Positions 28,693 through 37,683 of a stretch of DNA of 64,000 nucleotides are shown here, piece by piece; position 1 is the first letter of the stretch, and each line of letters begins with the position of its first letter. The notes under the pieces are model-generated. The model worked only from the letters and a program-made list of their open reading frames with translations. It was not told where the DNA came from and searched no databases. This DNA is from Candidatus Gastranaerophilales bacterium (GTDB taxonomy: Bacteria > Cyanobacteriota > Vampirovibrionia > Gastranaerophilales > Gastranaerophilaceae), in the NCBI GenBank assembly GCA_944322675.1, contig CALUPO010000006.1, positions 1-64,000 of the forward strand, read 5' to 3'. Both the position numbers and the translations under genes were made by a program.

Positions 28693-30408
28693 TTAAAATC
28701 CATACAATAACCCATACTCTTCATTAAACTTACTTAATGGTAATATAAGTATTTTAGAAGGATTATTAGACTCAAATAGATGAATCTCTTTTGTTTTTGG
28801 ATTATAGTATCTTATAACAAAAAAATGTTCTCCTGCTATTGTTGCACCATTATAGTCACATTCATCTTCTTTATCACGTCCAACAACTACTGATTTATTT
28901 TCTTCTATTAATTTTTCTAACACCTGAGACAATTCATCATCTGTACACTTTTTCAATTCTTTAGTTTTTTCACTATATTTACAGCCTTGTAAACAATATG
29001 ATTTTGTATCACTACCAAATAAACTTTGTGCAACTTCATAAATTAAACCACCATTAATTAAATCATCAAAATTAGAACGCCTTAAAATATCTGTTAAACT
29101 ATTATAAGATTTTTTATTATTGTTAATTAATATCCTTTGAAATTCTTCTGAATTTTTACTTATTTTTATAGAAAATTTTTCAATCTCTTTTTTATTTTCT
29201 TTTGTTGTATTCTTATGATATAAACGATATAATAAATATGCTTCTTCAAACATCTTATAACCCATTGCTCCTTTAAGAGAACTAAGATTATTTTTATATA
29301 ATGATTCAGGTTTTCCATCTTCTGTTTTTGGAAATACAACATAAAAACCATTTTTAAACTCAAATTTAATTGATTTATCGTCTTCACTAAACATACTATA
29401 AAACTCGCATCTTTTTTCGGGATTATTTATTATTGCATTTAAGGTTCCAACTAAATAACAATCTTGTGCTCTTTGTTTAAGAATATCATTGTTATCAAAT
29501 AAAGCTTTAAATGTTTCTGTAGATAAATTTATATTATAAGTAGTTCCAAGTTCATTTTTTAAAGAAGTTTTATATGGACTTTCTTGTTTTATTTCATTTT
29601 TTATAATACGATTTTGATAATTAACATAATAAAAGTTTTTCTTACTTAAATTTTTCTTTATTGCTTTAAGTGAACACAATAAATCGTTTGTTCTATCCAT
29701 CTTAGAAAGAGTTTTAGAATCAAGTTTTTGATTTTCTAAGACTTTAATTTTATTTTCAATTTTTTCTATTTTATTATCCAATATTTCATTAAAAGCTTTT
29801 TTAGCTTCTTTATCACTATTTGTAATCTTATATGCTTTAACTAAACTATCAATACCACCGTATGGGGTAAGTGATATTTGAGTATCATACTTAGAGTTAA
29901 AATCACGTATTTTTTTTCTCGATTTTATTTTAACAAAAAATTTCTCTTTTTGTTCTTCTGTAATTTCCCTATTTTTAACTCCATTTAAAACATAATCTTT
30001 TTCCAGTTGTTCAATTTCTTGAGATGTACCATTATAATTTTTAAAATGACTATTAAACTTCTGTAAAAATGTACGTTCTTGCTCACTTTTTTCAACTATG
30101 GATTTTGATTCTTTATTTTGTGTATTAAATATTCTTTTAAAAAATCCAGGTTTATAATACTCTACAATTCTATAACCACAAAACAAACCTAAAGCCACCC
30201 CTGCTGTCAACATAAATCCTTTTAAAACTGTGCTAAAAAATGATTTTTTTTCTTTTTCTTTTTCTTTTTTATTATTCAAAAGAAGTAAATCATGCTGAAC
30301 TATACCTGACTCCATATGTTCTTGCGTTTGAAAGGATTTATTATTTTGGCAGAATGATGGATTGGAATTAAAATTATTTTGATTTATACAAAAATTAATA
30401 TTACTCAT
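28693..30408 (-). CDS. Membrane-anchored calpain/papain-like cysteine protease (predicted)
   Basis: 571 residues. A disordered N-terminus (1-55, NF-rich then a KEKEKEKK run) precedes one membrane segment (about 57-82). Residues 100-290 are charged helices. From about 305: Q312-x4-C317 in QRAQDCYLVGTLNAI, H528 in IAGEHFFVIRYYNP, and N549 in LFESNNP. This is the order and spacing style of calpain-family (C2) Cys, His and Asn with the preceding Gln. The glycine before DCW in calpains is Gln here. Substrate and cellular side of the domain are unknown. I see no partner gene. Confidence 0.58.
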   Translation of the reverse strand: MSNINFCINQNNFNSNPSFCQNNKSFQTQEHMESGIVQHDLLLLNNKKEKEKEKKSFFSTVLKGFMLTAGVALGLFCGYRIVEYYKPGFFKRIFNTQNKESKSIVEKSEQERTFLQKFNSHFKNYNGTSQEIEQLEKDYVLNGVKNREITEEQKEKFFVKIKSRKKIRDFNSKYDTQISLTPYGGIDSLVKAYKITNSDKEAKKAFNEILDNKIEKIENKIKVLENQKLDSKTLSKMDRTNDLLCSLKAIKKNLSKKNFYYVNYQNRIIKNEIKQESPYKTSLKNELGTTYNINLSTETFKALFDNNDILKQRAQDCYLVGTLNAIINNPEKRCEFYSMFSEDDKSIKFEFKNGFYVVFPKTEDGKPESLYKNNLSSLKGAMGYKMFEEAYLLYRLYHKNTTKENKKEIEKFSIKISKNSEEFQRILINNNKKSYNSLTDILRRSNFDDLINGGLIYEVAQSLFGSDTKSYCLQGCKYSEKTKELKKCTDDELSQVLEKLIEENKSVVVGRDKEDECDYNGATIAGEHFFVIRYYNPKTKEIHLFESNNPSKILILPLSKFNEEYGLLYGF

Positions 30409-30520
30409 GCATACTCATAAAAAGTACTTATTCACTTAATTATATAAAAACATTAAATAAATAAAAATTGCGTAAAAATTTATTTACATTAATTTTTTTT
30501 CAACAAAATTAAATATAAAC

Positions 30521-31531
30521 TTATAGTTTATATTCTTTTTCAAAACCAAATAATGATGACACACTTTCATCATCATGTATCCGTGAAATTGCTTCCCCAA
30601 GCAAAGGTGCAACACTTAACTGTTTTATTTTAGATGGTAAATTATCTATATCAAGGGGTATAGTATTTGTAACAATAATCTCCTTTATTGGTGCACTTTC
30701 TAATCTAGTTAAAGCCGGACCAGAAAAGACAGGATGTGCAGCACAAACATAAACATCTTTTGCTCCATTTTCTTTTAAAACACGTGCAGCTTCACATATT
30801 GTACCTGCTGTATCTATCATATCATCAAACATAATACATATTTTATCTTTAACATCACCAATAACATGAGAAGCTATTGCTTCATTATGTTTATCTCGCC
30901 TTTTATCTATAATTGCTAAAGAACAATTAATAGCCTTTGCAAAATATCTTGTCCTAGGTACACCACCTGTATCAGGACTAACTGCAACTATATCCTGACC
31001 TGGCAAATTAAGATTTTTTATATAATCAACAAGCACAGGTGTTGCAAAAATATGATCAACCAAAATATTAAAAAATCCTTGAATTTGTCCTGTATGTAAA
31101 TCCATAGCAAGGATCCTATCTGCACCTGCCGTTGTTAAAAGATCTGCAACTAATTTAGCAGTTATTGCTTCCCTACCCGATGTTTTCCTATCCTGTCTTG
31201 CATAACCATAATATGGTATAACAGCTGTAATTGTTTTTGCACTTGCACGTTTAAATGCATCTATAATTATTAACAATTCAACTAAATTTTCATTAACCGG
31301 ATTACACAAAGGTTGAATAACAAAAACATCATCTCCACGAATACTTTCTTGTACCTGCACGTAAATTTCACCATCTGCAAAATTTTTAACAATCATAGGT
31401 GCAATTGAAGTCCCTAGATATTTAGCTATCTCAGATGCCAGCTTTGGATTTGCACGCCCTGTAAATAACTTTATATCATGCGTAGGATTAATATTTTTTT
31501 CCCGTTCGGGTAAACACATTTGCATTTCCAT
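30521..31531 (-). CDS. prs: Ribose-phosphate pyrophosphokinase
   Basis: 336 residues; makes PRPP for purine, pyrimidine, His and Trp synthesis. Signatures: IKLFTGRANPKLASEIA, FADGEIYVQVQESIRGDDVF, YYGYARQDRK, MDLHTGQIQGFF, and VSPDTGGVPRTRYFA. About 20 extra N-terminal residues, as in cyanobacterial enzymes. One base separates it from glmU, so the two form an operon. Confidence 0.98.
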   Translation of the reverse strand: MEMQMCLPEREKNINPTHDIKLFTGRANPKLASEIAKYLGTSIAPMIVKNFADGEIYVQVQESIRGDDVFVIQPLCNPVNENLVELLIIIDAFKRASAKTITAVIPYYGYARQDRKTSGREAITAKLVADLLTTAGADRILAMDLHTGQIQGFFNILVDHIFATPVLVDYIKNLNLPGQDIVAVSPDTGGVPRTRYFAKAINCSLAIIDKRRDKHNEAIASHVIGDVKDKICIMFDDMIDTAGTICEAARVLKENGAKDVYVCAAHPVFSGPALTRLESAPIKEIIVTNTIPLDIDNLPSKIKQLSVAPLLGEAISRIHDDESVSSLFGFEKEYKL

Positions 31532-31532
31532 T

Positions 31533-32837
31533 TTAACAACTACCTTCCATATTCTTTTGCTTAACTTTTACATAATCCTTTATAATTTTTTCCTCACTTC
31601 TAGTTACATATAAAGAATCATTATATACATCTTTTGTAACAGTTGAATTAGCACCTACCATTGCGTTTTCTCCAACACAAACAGGTGCAACCAAGACACT
31701 ATTTGAACCTATTGATACTTTGTTTTTAATAATCGTTTTATTTTTTTCCTTAGTTATTGAATTAAAATTAGCTGTTATCGTGCCTGCACCTATATTAACA
31801 TTTTCTCCAACTTCACTATCGCCTATATAACTTAAATGACAAATATTAGTGTTTGATGCAACATTAGCATTTTTTAATTCTACAAAATTACCTATTTTTA
31901 CATTATTTTCAATATTAACATTTCCTCTTATATGAGTAAAAGGTCCAATTTTACAATTTTTTCCTATTTTGTTTTTACCACTTATATAAACATTAGGTAA
32001 TATAATTGTGTCAGGTTCAATAGAGGTTTGAAGAGATATCCATGTTGTATCTCTATCATATATAGTGACACCATTTTCTAACAAACAATCAATCACTTTA
32101 TTTTTTAATATTGTTGATGCTTTCATAAGATCTCGTTTTGAGTTTATTCCAAATAATTGAACACTATCCTCAATTTTATAACCTGAAACCTTTAAGTTGT
32201 TTTTTACAGCCCACAAAACTATATCAGTTAAATAATATTCATTCTGAGCATTATCACAATCAAGTTCATTAAATGATTGTTTAATTTTCTGCCAATCAAG
32301 ACAATAAATCCCACCATTTATCTCATTAATTGACCTTTGATATTCATTAGCATCTTTTTCTTCTACAATTTCTATTAAGTTATTATCTTTATCACGAACA
32401 ATACGCCCATATCCATGAGGATCTATAACTTCTGTTGTCACAACAGTGCAAACACTTTTATTTTGATTATGATAATCAATTAAAGATTCCAAAGTATTTT
32501 TTTCTATTAATGGTGTATCTCCACATAAAACAAGTACATTTCCATTAAAATTATCAAGTTCATTATAAACTTTTTTAACTGCATCACCTGTTCCTCTTTG
32601 AGGATATTGAAGTATACATTTATATTTAATTAAGCTAGACTTACAATAATTTTCAACGACCTGTGCTTTATGACCTACAATTATATAACTTGAATCAACA
32701 ATATCAAAACACGCATCATAAACATACTTTAAAAGTTCTACATCAAAAATTTTATGTAGCACCTTGGGTACATTAGATTTCATTCTTTTTCCGCAACCTG
32801 CTGCCATAATAATTGCTTTTGTTTTTTTAGACGTCAT
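31533..32837 (-). CDS. glmU: Bifunctional UDP-GlcNAc pyrophosphorylase/GlcN-1-P acetyltransferase
   Basis: 434 residues, slightly shorter than the usual 450-460. The N-terminal nucleotidyltransferase has IIMAAGCGKRMKSNVPKVLH, QYPQRGTGDAV and NEYYLTDIV. The C-terminal left-handed beta-helix has hexapeptide repeats and GAGTITANFNS. It makes UDP-GlcNAc for peptidoglycan and LPS. AGGT lies 9 bases upstream. First gene of glmU-prs. Confidence 0.97.
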   Translation of the reverse strand: MTSKKTKAIIMAAGCGKRMKSNVPKVLHKIFDVELLKYVYDACFDIVDSSYIIVGHKAQVVENYCKSSLIKYKCILQYPQRGTGDAVKKVYNELDNFNGNVLVLCGDTPLIEKNTLESLIDYHNQNKSVCTVVTTEVIDPHGYGRIVRDKDNNLIEIVEEKDANEYQRSINEINGGIYCLDWQKIKQSFNELDCDNAQNEYYLTDIVLWAVKNNLKVSGYKIEDSVQLFGINSKRDLMKASTILKNKVIDCLLENGVTIYDRDTTWISLQTSIEPDTIILPNVYISGKNKIGKNCKIGPFTHIRGNVNIENNVKIGNFVELKNANVASNTNICHLSYIGDSEVGENVNIGAGTITANFNSITKEKNKTIIKNKVSIGSNSVLVAPVCVGENAMVGANSTVTKDVYNDSLYVTRSEEKIIKDYVKVKQKNMEGSC

Positions 32838-32907
32838 TTAAATTAACCTGCATATATATAATTTAATTTTCTCATAAATATAATTTATTGTGTAGAGTTT
32901 TATTAAT

Positions 32908-32927
32908 TTTTGTAACAATTTACAAAA
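32908..32927. promoter_or_regulatory. Inverted repeat in the glmU / coiled-coil gene intergenic region
   Basis: TTTTGTAA (32908-32915), CAAT, TTACAAAA (32920-32927): perfect 8-bp arms between two divergent genes. It could be an operator; no promoter boxes are confidently placed around it. Confidence 0.3.
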
Positions 32928-32991
32928 TATTTGAAATATCATTCTCTTTTATTTTTTTATATATATGTATAGTTACAATAAGAGGTAAATT

Positions 32992-33633
32992 GTGGGCTTT
33001 GCAGTTAATACAGGTACATTAGTTTATTATCAAACTTACTTAAGTAAGTTAAATTTTGAACGCAATCAAATTAATAACCAAATGCTTACCTTAATAGAAC
33101 AAAAAACAGAATTATCAGAAAAAAAAAGCAAAGCTTATTCTGGAAAAAGCATTAAAATAAATAATAACGGAACATCTTCAAATTTAACCTGGGAAGCAAT
33201 TAAAGAATATAACAACAATACATCAAATTCTCCTATTCAACTTTATAACACAACAACAGGTCAAGAAATTTTAGAAGGTAATCAAGAAAGTTCACAAGCT
33301 TCAGGAGATTTAATTTTTAAAGATGACGACGATGGCTCCATACTTCAAGCAAACTTACTTCGAGGCACATATGCATTTATGGACATGGATGGAAACACAA
33401 TAAACCTTGAAGAAAGTGATATATTTACTTTAAGTGAATATTCCGATAAAGAACTTTCAGCTATTTTAACGGAAATAGAAGCAAAAGAAAATCAAATTGA
33501 AGAAGAAGAACAACAATATGAACTAAGGTTAAACAAAATAGAAACAGATTTACAATATGTTGAAAAAAGCGTTCAATCTGTTGAAAAACAACAAGATAAT
33601 GATCAAAGTTTCACGTTAAAATTATTAAGTTAA
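32992..33633 (+). CDS. Coiled-coil protein of unknown function, short relative of the 59065-60765 protein
   Basis: 213 residues from a GTG start at 32992 (AGAGG 7 bases before it). Helical N-terminus (YYQTYLSKLNFERNQINNQM), a Ser/Asn/Thr-rich central domain, and a C-terminal coiled coil (about 150-205). The layout, the MG start and the C-terminal coil (QQYELRLNKIETDLQYVEKSV) resemble the 566-residue protein at 59065. No signal peptide. Function unknown. Confidence 0.7.
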   Translation: MGFAVNTGTLVYYQTYLSKLNFERNQINNQMLTLIEQKTELSEKKSKAYSGKSIKINNNGTSSNLTWEAIKEYNNNTSNSPIQLYNTTTGQEILEGNQESSQASGDLIFKDDDDGSILQANLLRGTYAFMDMDGNTINLEESDIFTLSEYSDKELSAILTEIEAKENQIEEEEQQYELRLNKIETDLQYVEKSVQSVEKQQDNDQSFTLKLLS

Positions 33634-33639
33634 TTTTTA

Positions 33640-34281
33640 CTATAATTTTATATTTCTCTTAAAATTTTCTTCATGATAAACACCGCCACCACATATAATT
33701 TCAATAACTTTTAAAAGAAATTCACGATGTGCGTCAGTTTGATTTAAAGGAAATTCACGATTGCCAATATGTCTTATCTTTATTATTGCAGGCTCCTGTT
33801 TATCAGCTGGTACAAATAATGATGCAACTTCATTTTCAAGTATAAGTTGGAAATCTGGCTCAAACTCACCATTTTTTCTCATTTTTGAAATATTACCTTT
33901 AATTGCAATAATACGTCCAGAAAACAAAGGTTCTTTACCTTCACGAAACAATGCCTGAGGTTTATCATTACTTCTTAATGTAAAACTTATACTATGCCAT
34001 AATATATTCAACTTTACAGTTGTTTTGTTTTTATCTATTTCATAATAAATTTTCTGTGAAGCAATTCCACGTGATGAAAAAGACTGTTTTAAATAATCAA
34101 CAGTTAAGTGAACATGTTCTATCATTCTCAAAAACATTTCATTTGTATTTAAAACAGCATTCTGGTATTCCAAAAATTGTTTATACATGTGAGTCGAAAC
34201 AAGGTTCATCCGCTCTTGTATAACTGATGATTTTCTTATTGTTGTTTCTAGATTATCCAGATTGCTAAAATTATTACTCAA
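33640..34281 (-). CDS. Conserved-looking protein of unknown function
   Basis: 213 residues if the TTG at 34281 is the start (GTGAT, a part of the extended anti-SD complement, 8 bases upstream). The first ATG, at residue 25, is an alternative. Helical first third, mixed alpha/beta in the remainder, motif ICGGGVYHEENF near the end. No membrane segment or recognisable domain. Confidence 0.55.
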   Translation of the reverse strand: MSNNFSNLDNLETTIRKSSVIQERMNLVSTHMYKQFLEYQNAVLNTNEMFLRMIEHVHLTVDYLKQSFSSRGIASQKIYYEIDKNKTTVKLNILWHSISFTLRSNDKPQALFREGKEPLFSGRIIAIKGNISKMRKNGEFEPDFQLILENEVASLFVPADKQEPAIIKIRHIGNREFPLNQTDAHREFLLKVIEIICGGGVYHEENFKRNIKL

Positions 34282-34372
34282 TTTTTTACATCACTTTATA
34301 TAACTTATATTAGTATATTAACACACTTATTTCAAAAATGGCATGGAGTTTTATTGCATTTGTTGCAATTTG

Positions 34373-34400
34373 TTTACAAACTACAAATATATCATATAAT
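34373..34400 (+). promoter_or_regulatory. Promoter of acpS
   Basis: TTTACA (34373-34378), 16-base spacer, TATAAT (34395-34400). A second TATAAT (34408-34413) lies 9 bases before the ATG. Confidence 0.5.
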
Positions 34401-34422
34401 TATATTGTATAATAAATTTGTT

Positions 34423-34788
34423 ATGGATAATAAACTATCACAAGGCGTTGATATTGAAGAAGTAGTACGCTTTAAGAAATATGAAAAAAATATAAACTCA
34501 AAAATACTAAATCGCATATTTACAAAAAATGAGCTTGAATATTGTTTTTCAAAAAAAAATACTGCACAACATTTGACTGCAAGATTTTGTGCTAAAGAAG
34601 CATGCATTAAGGCTTTATTTCCTTATGAAAATAAAAAAATATTTTTAAATCAAATCGAAGTGATAAATATAAATCAATATCCGCAAATAAGTATTTTAAC
34701 ATGCTTAAAGAATAAATATACAATAAATTTATCAATGTCTCACTGTAATAATTATGCAATTGCAAGTGTTATTTTAGTAAAATTATAA
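34423..34788 (+). CDS. acpS: Holo-[acyl-carrier-protein] synthase
   Basis: 121 residues from the ATG at 34423, the normal size; in-frame codons to 34354 would add a non-homologous hydrophobic lead. Motifs GVDIEEVVRFKKYEK and LTARFCAKEACIKALFP hold the Mg and CoA site (D8-equivalent and the Glu of AKEA). It attaches phosphopantetheine from CoA to ACP. Overlaps the convergent rsmA stop by 6 bases. Confidence 0.93.
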   Translation: MDNKLSQGVDIEEVVRFKKYEKNINSKILNRIFTKNELEYCFSKKNTAQHLTARFCAKEACIKALFPYENKKIFLNQIEVININQYPQISILTCLKNKYTINLSMSHCNNYAIASVILVKL

Positions 34789-35643
34789 TAAATTTAAATT
34801 TAATTTTAAGTTATTTGCCAATATATTAATTTCTATAATTGAAAGTTTTTCTCCTCTTATATTTTCATTTATGTCACAATCTTTTAATGTCTTAATAACA
34901 ATATCTTTATCAAATCCTCCTTGAATTAAAGAATTTTTAACATTTTTTCTTCGAGATAAAAAACAAGCCTTTATTACCCTCTTTAAAAAGGTATAGTCAT
35001 TAGACTTAACTATAGGAGAATTTTTAACTTTAAATTTTACAATTGCCGAATCAACCTTTGGAGATGGATAAAAAGAACTTGCTTTTACTTTCTTTAAAAA
35101 TTCAACATTGCAATAAAATTGTGATAATATTGACAAAAGACCATATTCTTTATTATTACTATTTTCATTTGCTACTAATCTTTTTGCAACTTCGTATTGA
35201 ACCATAAGTATAATTTCTTCAATTTTATTTCTATTTTGATTATTTAACTCATCAATTTCACCAAGCAAATGAACAATTATAGGACTTGTTATGTAATATG
35301 GAATATTTGCTATTATTTTTACTTTTTTTTCATAAGTTAAATCTGCAATATTCAACTTTAGTATATCATTATTTATTAATTCTAAATTTTTATTAAAAGG
35401 CAAAATATTTTCATTTAAATAATTTATTGCATCGTTATCTATTTCACAAGCTATAACATGCTTTGCTTTTTTACAAAGTTTTTGAGTCAAAAAGCCAATA
35501 CCAGGCCCTATTTCAATAATTATACTATCATCAATACATCCTGCTTGTTTAACAATAAAGTCCAAAATATTTTCATCAATCAAAAAATTCTGACCGAGAC
35601 TTTTTTTAGTATTAAATTTTTTAGCTTTCTGTATATAATTCAT
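34783..35643 (-). CDS. rsmA: 16S rRNA dimethyladenosine transferase RsmA (KsgA)
   Basis: 286 residues. Motifs KKSLGQNFLID, IIEIGPGIGFLTQKL (SAM motif I) and NIPYYITSPI (the NxPY catalytic motif) identify the enzyme that dimethylates A1518 and A1519 in 16S rRNA. C-terminal small helical domain present. No ribosome site; TATAAA ends 7 bases before the ATG. Confidence 0.97.
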   Translation of the reverse strand: MNYIQKAKKFNTKKSLGQNFLIDENILDFIVKQAGCIDDSIIIEIGPGIGFLTQKLCKKAKHVIACEIDNDAINYLNENILPFNKNLELINNDILKLNIADLTYEKKVKIIANIPYYITSPIIVHLLGEIDELNNQNRNKIEEIILMVQYEVAKRLVANENSNNKEYGLLSILSQFYCNVEFLKKVKASSFYPSPKVDSAIVKFKVKNSPIVKSNDYTFLKRVIKACFLSRRKNVKNSLIQGGFDKDIVIKTLKDCDINENIRGEKLSIIEINILANNLKLNLNLL

Positions 35644-35710
35644 CTGTATATTTATAATAATACAAACAGGTGATTTGTTTTAATTTTGATATTTTGGTAA
35701 GCTAAATTAT

Positions 35711-37036
35711 ATGAAAGCTATAATTTTACATAAACAAAACTTTACCAAAGAAGATCTTATTAAAGACTATTTATATAGTGCAAAGCACCCAAAATTATTC
35801 AAAATAGGTCTTGAGTATGAAAGAATAAGTATAGATAATACAAACAATAAAACAGCCTCATATTTAGGTAAAAACGGTATTCAAAATTTTTTAAAAACTT
35901 TTGCCAACCAATACAACTGGAATTTAATTTTTGATAATAACTTTATAATAGGACTTGAATTAAATAATACAACTATCACATTGGAACCTGGAGGTCAACT
36001 TGAAATTAGTCTATCACCTCAAAAAAACGTTAATGATATTGAACTTGAAATAGAAAGTTTAAATGATAAAATAAAAAAACTTTCCCAACATTTTAATCTT
36101 AATTTTATTGAATATGGAATTAATCCTACCTGCCTTGCAAATGAAATACCTATAATTCCCAAACGTAGATATCAAACAATGGCAAAATATCTTGATTTAA
36201 AAATGTCAAAGTTTATGATGAGACAAACAAGCGGAATTCAGACAACTTTCGATTTTGAAAATGAATCTGATGCTGCAAAAAAAATTACTTTATGTTCAAA
36301 GTTAAGCCCTATTATGACAGCTATTTTTGCAAATTCCCCGATTTACAATAAACAGATTACAAAATATAAATCAATACGTTCACTTGCATGGTTATATACG
36401 GATAAAAAAAGGTGCAACATCTTAAATGAAGATTTAATTGAAAATTTTTCATTTAGTAAATATATAAATTACATATTTAATATTCCTGTTATTTTTATTA
36501 TACGCAATAATAAAATTATTGAATTTGATAACAAAACAACATTTAATGATTTTTATAATTTTGGCTATAAAGGAATAAATGCACAAAAAGAAGACTATTG
36601 GCTACATGCATCATTATTCTTTCCAGATGTTCGTCTAAAAAATTATATTGAAATTAGAAACCATGATTGTCAAAAAGGAATTTTAAAATATTCAATACCG
36701 GCTTTATATAAAGCTATATTTAAAGATTCATATACATTTAACTCAATAAATAAAATCATAAGTGAATTTACAATTGATGAATTAAATAAAGCAAAACTTT
36801 CAAGTGCAAAGCAAGGTCTTAAAGGACAAATTGGAAATTATCAAATTCAAGACGTTGCAAGTGATATTATAAAACTTGCATTTAATGCACTTTATGATGA
36901 TATAGATAAAAAATATATTACACCATTATTAGATTTAACATTAAATGGTTTATCACCTGCTGATTTATTAATTCAACAATTTACAAATAATTATAAAGGT
37001 AATTTTGACAAATTCATGACTTACTTAAAAAAATAG
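35711..37036 (+). CDS. gshA: Glutamate-cysteine ligase, plant/alphaproteobacterial (GCS2-like) type
   Basis: 441 residues. FKIGLEYERISID at the start and TLEPGGQLEISLSPQ (about 93-107) form the metal/Glu site; YQTMAKYLDLK, RQTSGIQTTFDF and RNHDCQKG follow the family order. It makes gamma-glutamylcysteine from Glu and Cys. No glutathione synthetase gene is in the window. Confidence 0.9.
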   Translation: MKAIILHKQNFTKEDLIKDYLYSAKHPKLFKIGLEYERISIDNTNNKTASYLGKNGIQNFLKTFANQYNWNLIFDNNFIIGLELNNTTITLEPGGQLEISLSPQKNVNDIELEIESLNDKIKKLSQHFNLNFIEYGINPTCLANEIPIIPKRRYQTMAKYLDLKMSKFMMRQTSGIQTTFDFENESDAAKKITLCSKLSPIMTAIFANSPIYNKQITKYKSIRSLAWLYTDKKRCNILNEDLIENFSFSKYINYIFNIPVIFIIRNNKIIEFDNKTTFNDFYNFGYKGINAQKEDYWLHASLFFPDVRLKNYIEIRNHDCQKGILKYSIPALYKAIFKDSYTFNSINKIISEFTIDELNKAKLSSAKQGLKGQIGNYQIQDVASDIIKLAFNALYDDIDKKYITPLLDLTLNGLSPADLLIQQFTNNYKGNFDKFMTYLKK

Positions 37037-37113
37037 TATAAATAAATGGTTTACTTTTATATATCGAACATTAAAATGTAATTGAGATAATAAAAATAAG
37101 AAAGGTATATAAA

Positions 37114-37662
37114 ATGGCTAAATTGAATGGTCAATCTTTACTTGTTAGTGCTGTTTCAGGTTTAACAAATACATATAGTATTCTTGCTCAAAGTTATCCT
37201 AATGGAGTAACCTTAGAAGATATAAATAATACCGATAATTATAAAAATTTAAATTTAAATAAAAGTTTTTTAAGTTATTTATCATCAAATTTTCAAAATA
37301 TTGACAAAGATAATGATGGAGTCATAAATGCAAATGACCTAACAACATTAACTAACAATTTATATAGTCAAGGATTAAGTTATAATGAACTTGTGCAACT
37401 TTGTTCACAAAACGGTTTAGGTTCAAGTTCTTTATTATCTACCGTTTTAACTTATTTTAATGAAATTGATACAAATGGTGATGGTAAAGTTTCCAATTCT
37501 GAAATTACAGCTTGGAGCAACAAAGTTGAAGAAGAAAAAGTTAAAAGCGAACTAAATGCTTTTAAACCAAGTAATATGTCAATATTTTATGTTGATGACA
37601 CTTCAACAGATACATCAAGCATTTTGGATAGCAGATATCCAGATTTAGATGACTTAACATAA
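37114..37662 (+). CDS. EF-hand calcium-binding-like protein
   Basis: 182 residues. Two 12-residue EF-hand loops: DKDNDGVINAND (64-75) and DTNGDGKVSNSE (119-130), the second fully canonical. An Asp/Ser/Thr-rich tail follows. No signal peptide is evident, so it is probably cytoplasmic or exported by another route. AGAAAGG ribosome site. Role unknown; calcium sensing or buffering is an inference from the loops. Confidence 0.85.
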   Translation: MAKLNGQSLLVSAVSGLTNTYSILAQSYPNGVTLEDINNTDNYKNLNLNKSFLSYLSSNFQNIDKDNDGVINANDLTTLTNNLYSQGLSYNELVQLCSQNGLGSSSLLSTVLTYFNEIDTNGDGKVSNSEITAWSNKVEEEKVKSELNAFKPSNMSIFYVDDTSTDTSSILDSRYPDLDDLT

Positions 37663-37683
37663 TAATATTATTATATTATATTT

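Noticed and set aside
34354-34422. Upstream in-frame extension of acpS
   Set aside because: The added residues are hydrophobic and not homologous, and they would cover the promoter boxes at 34373-34400.
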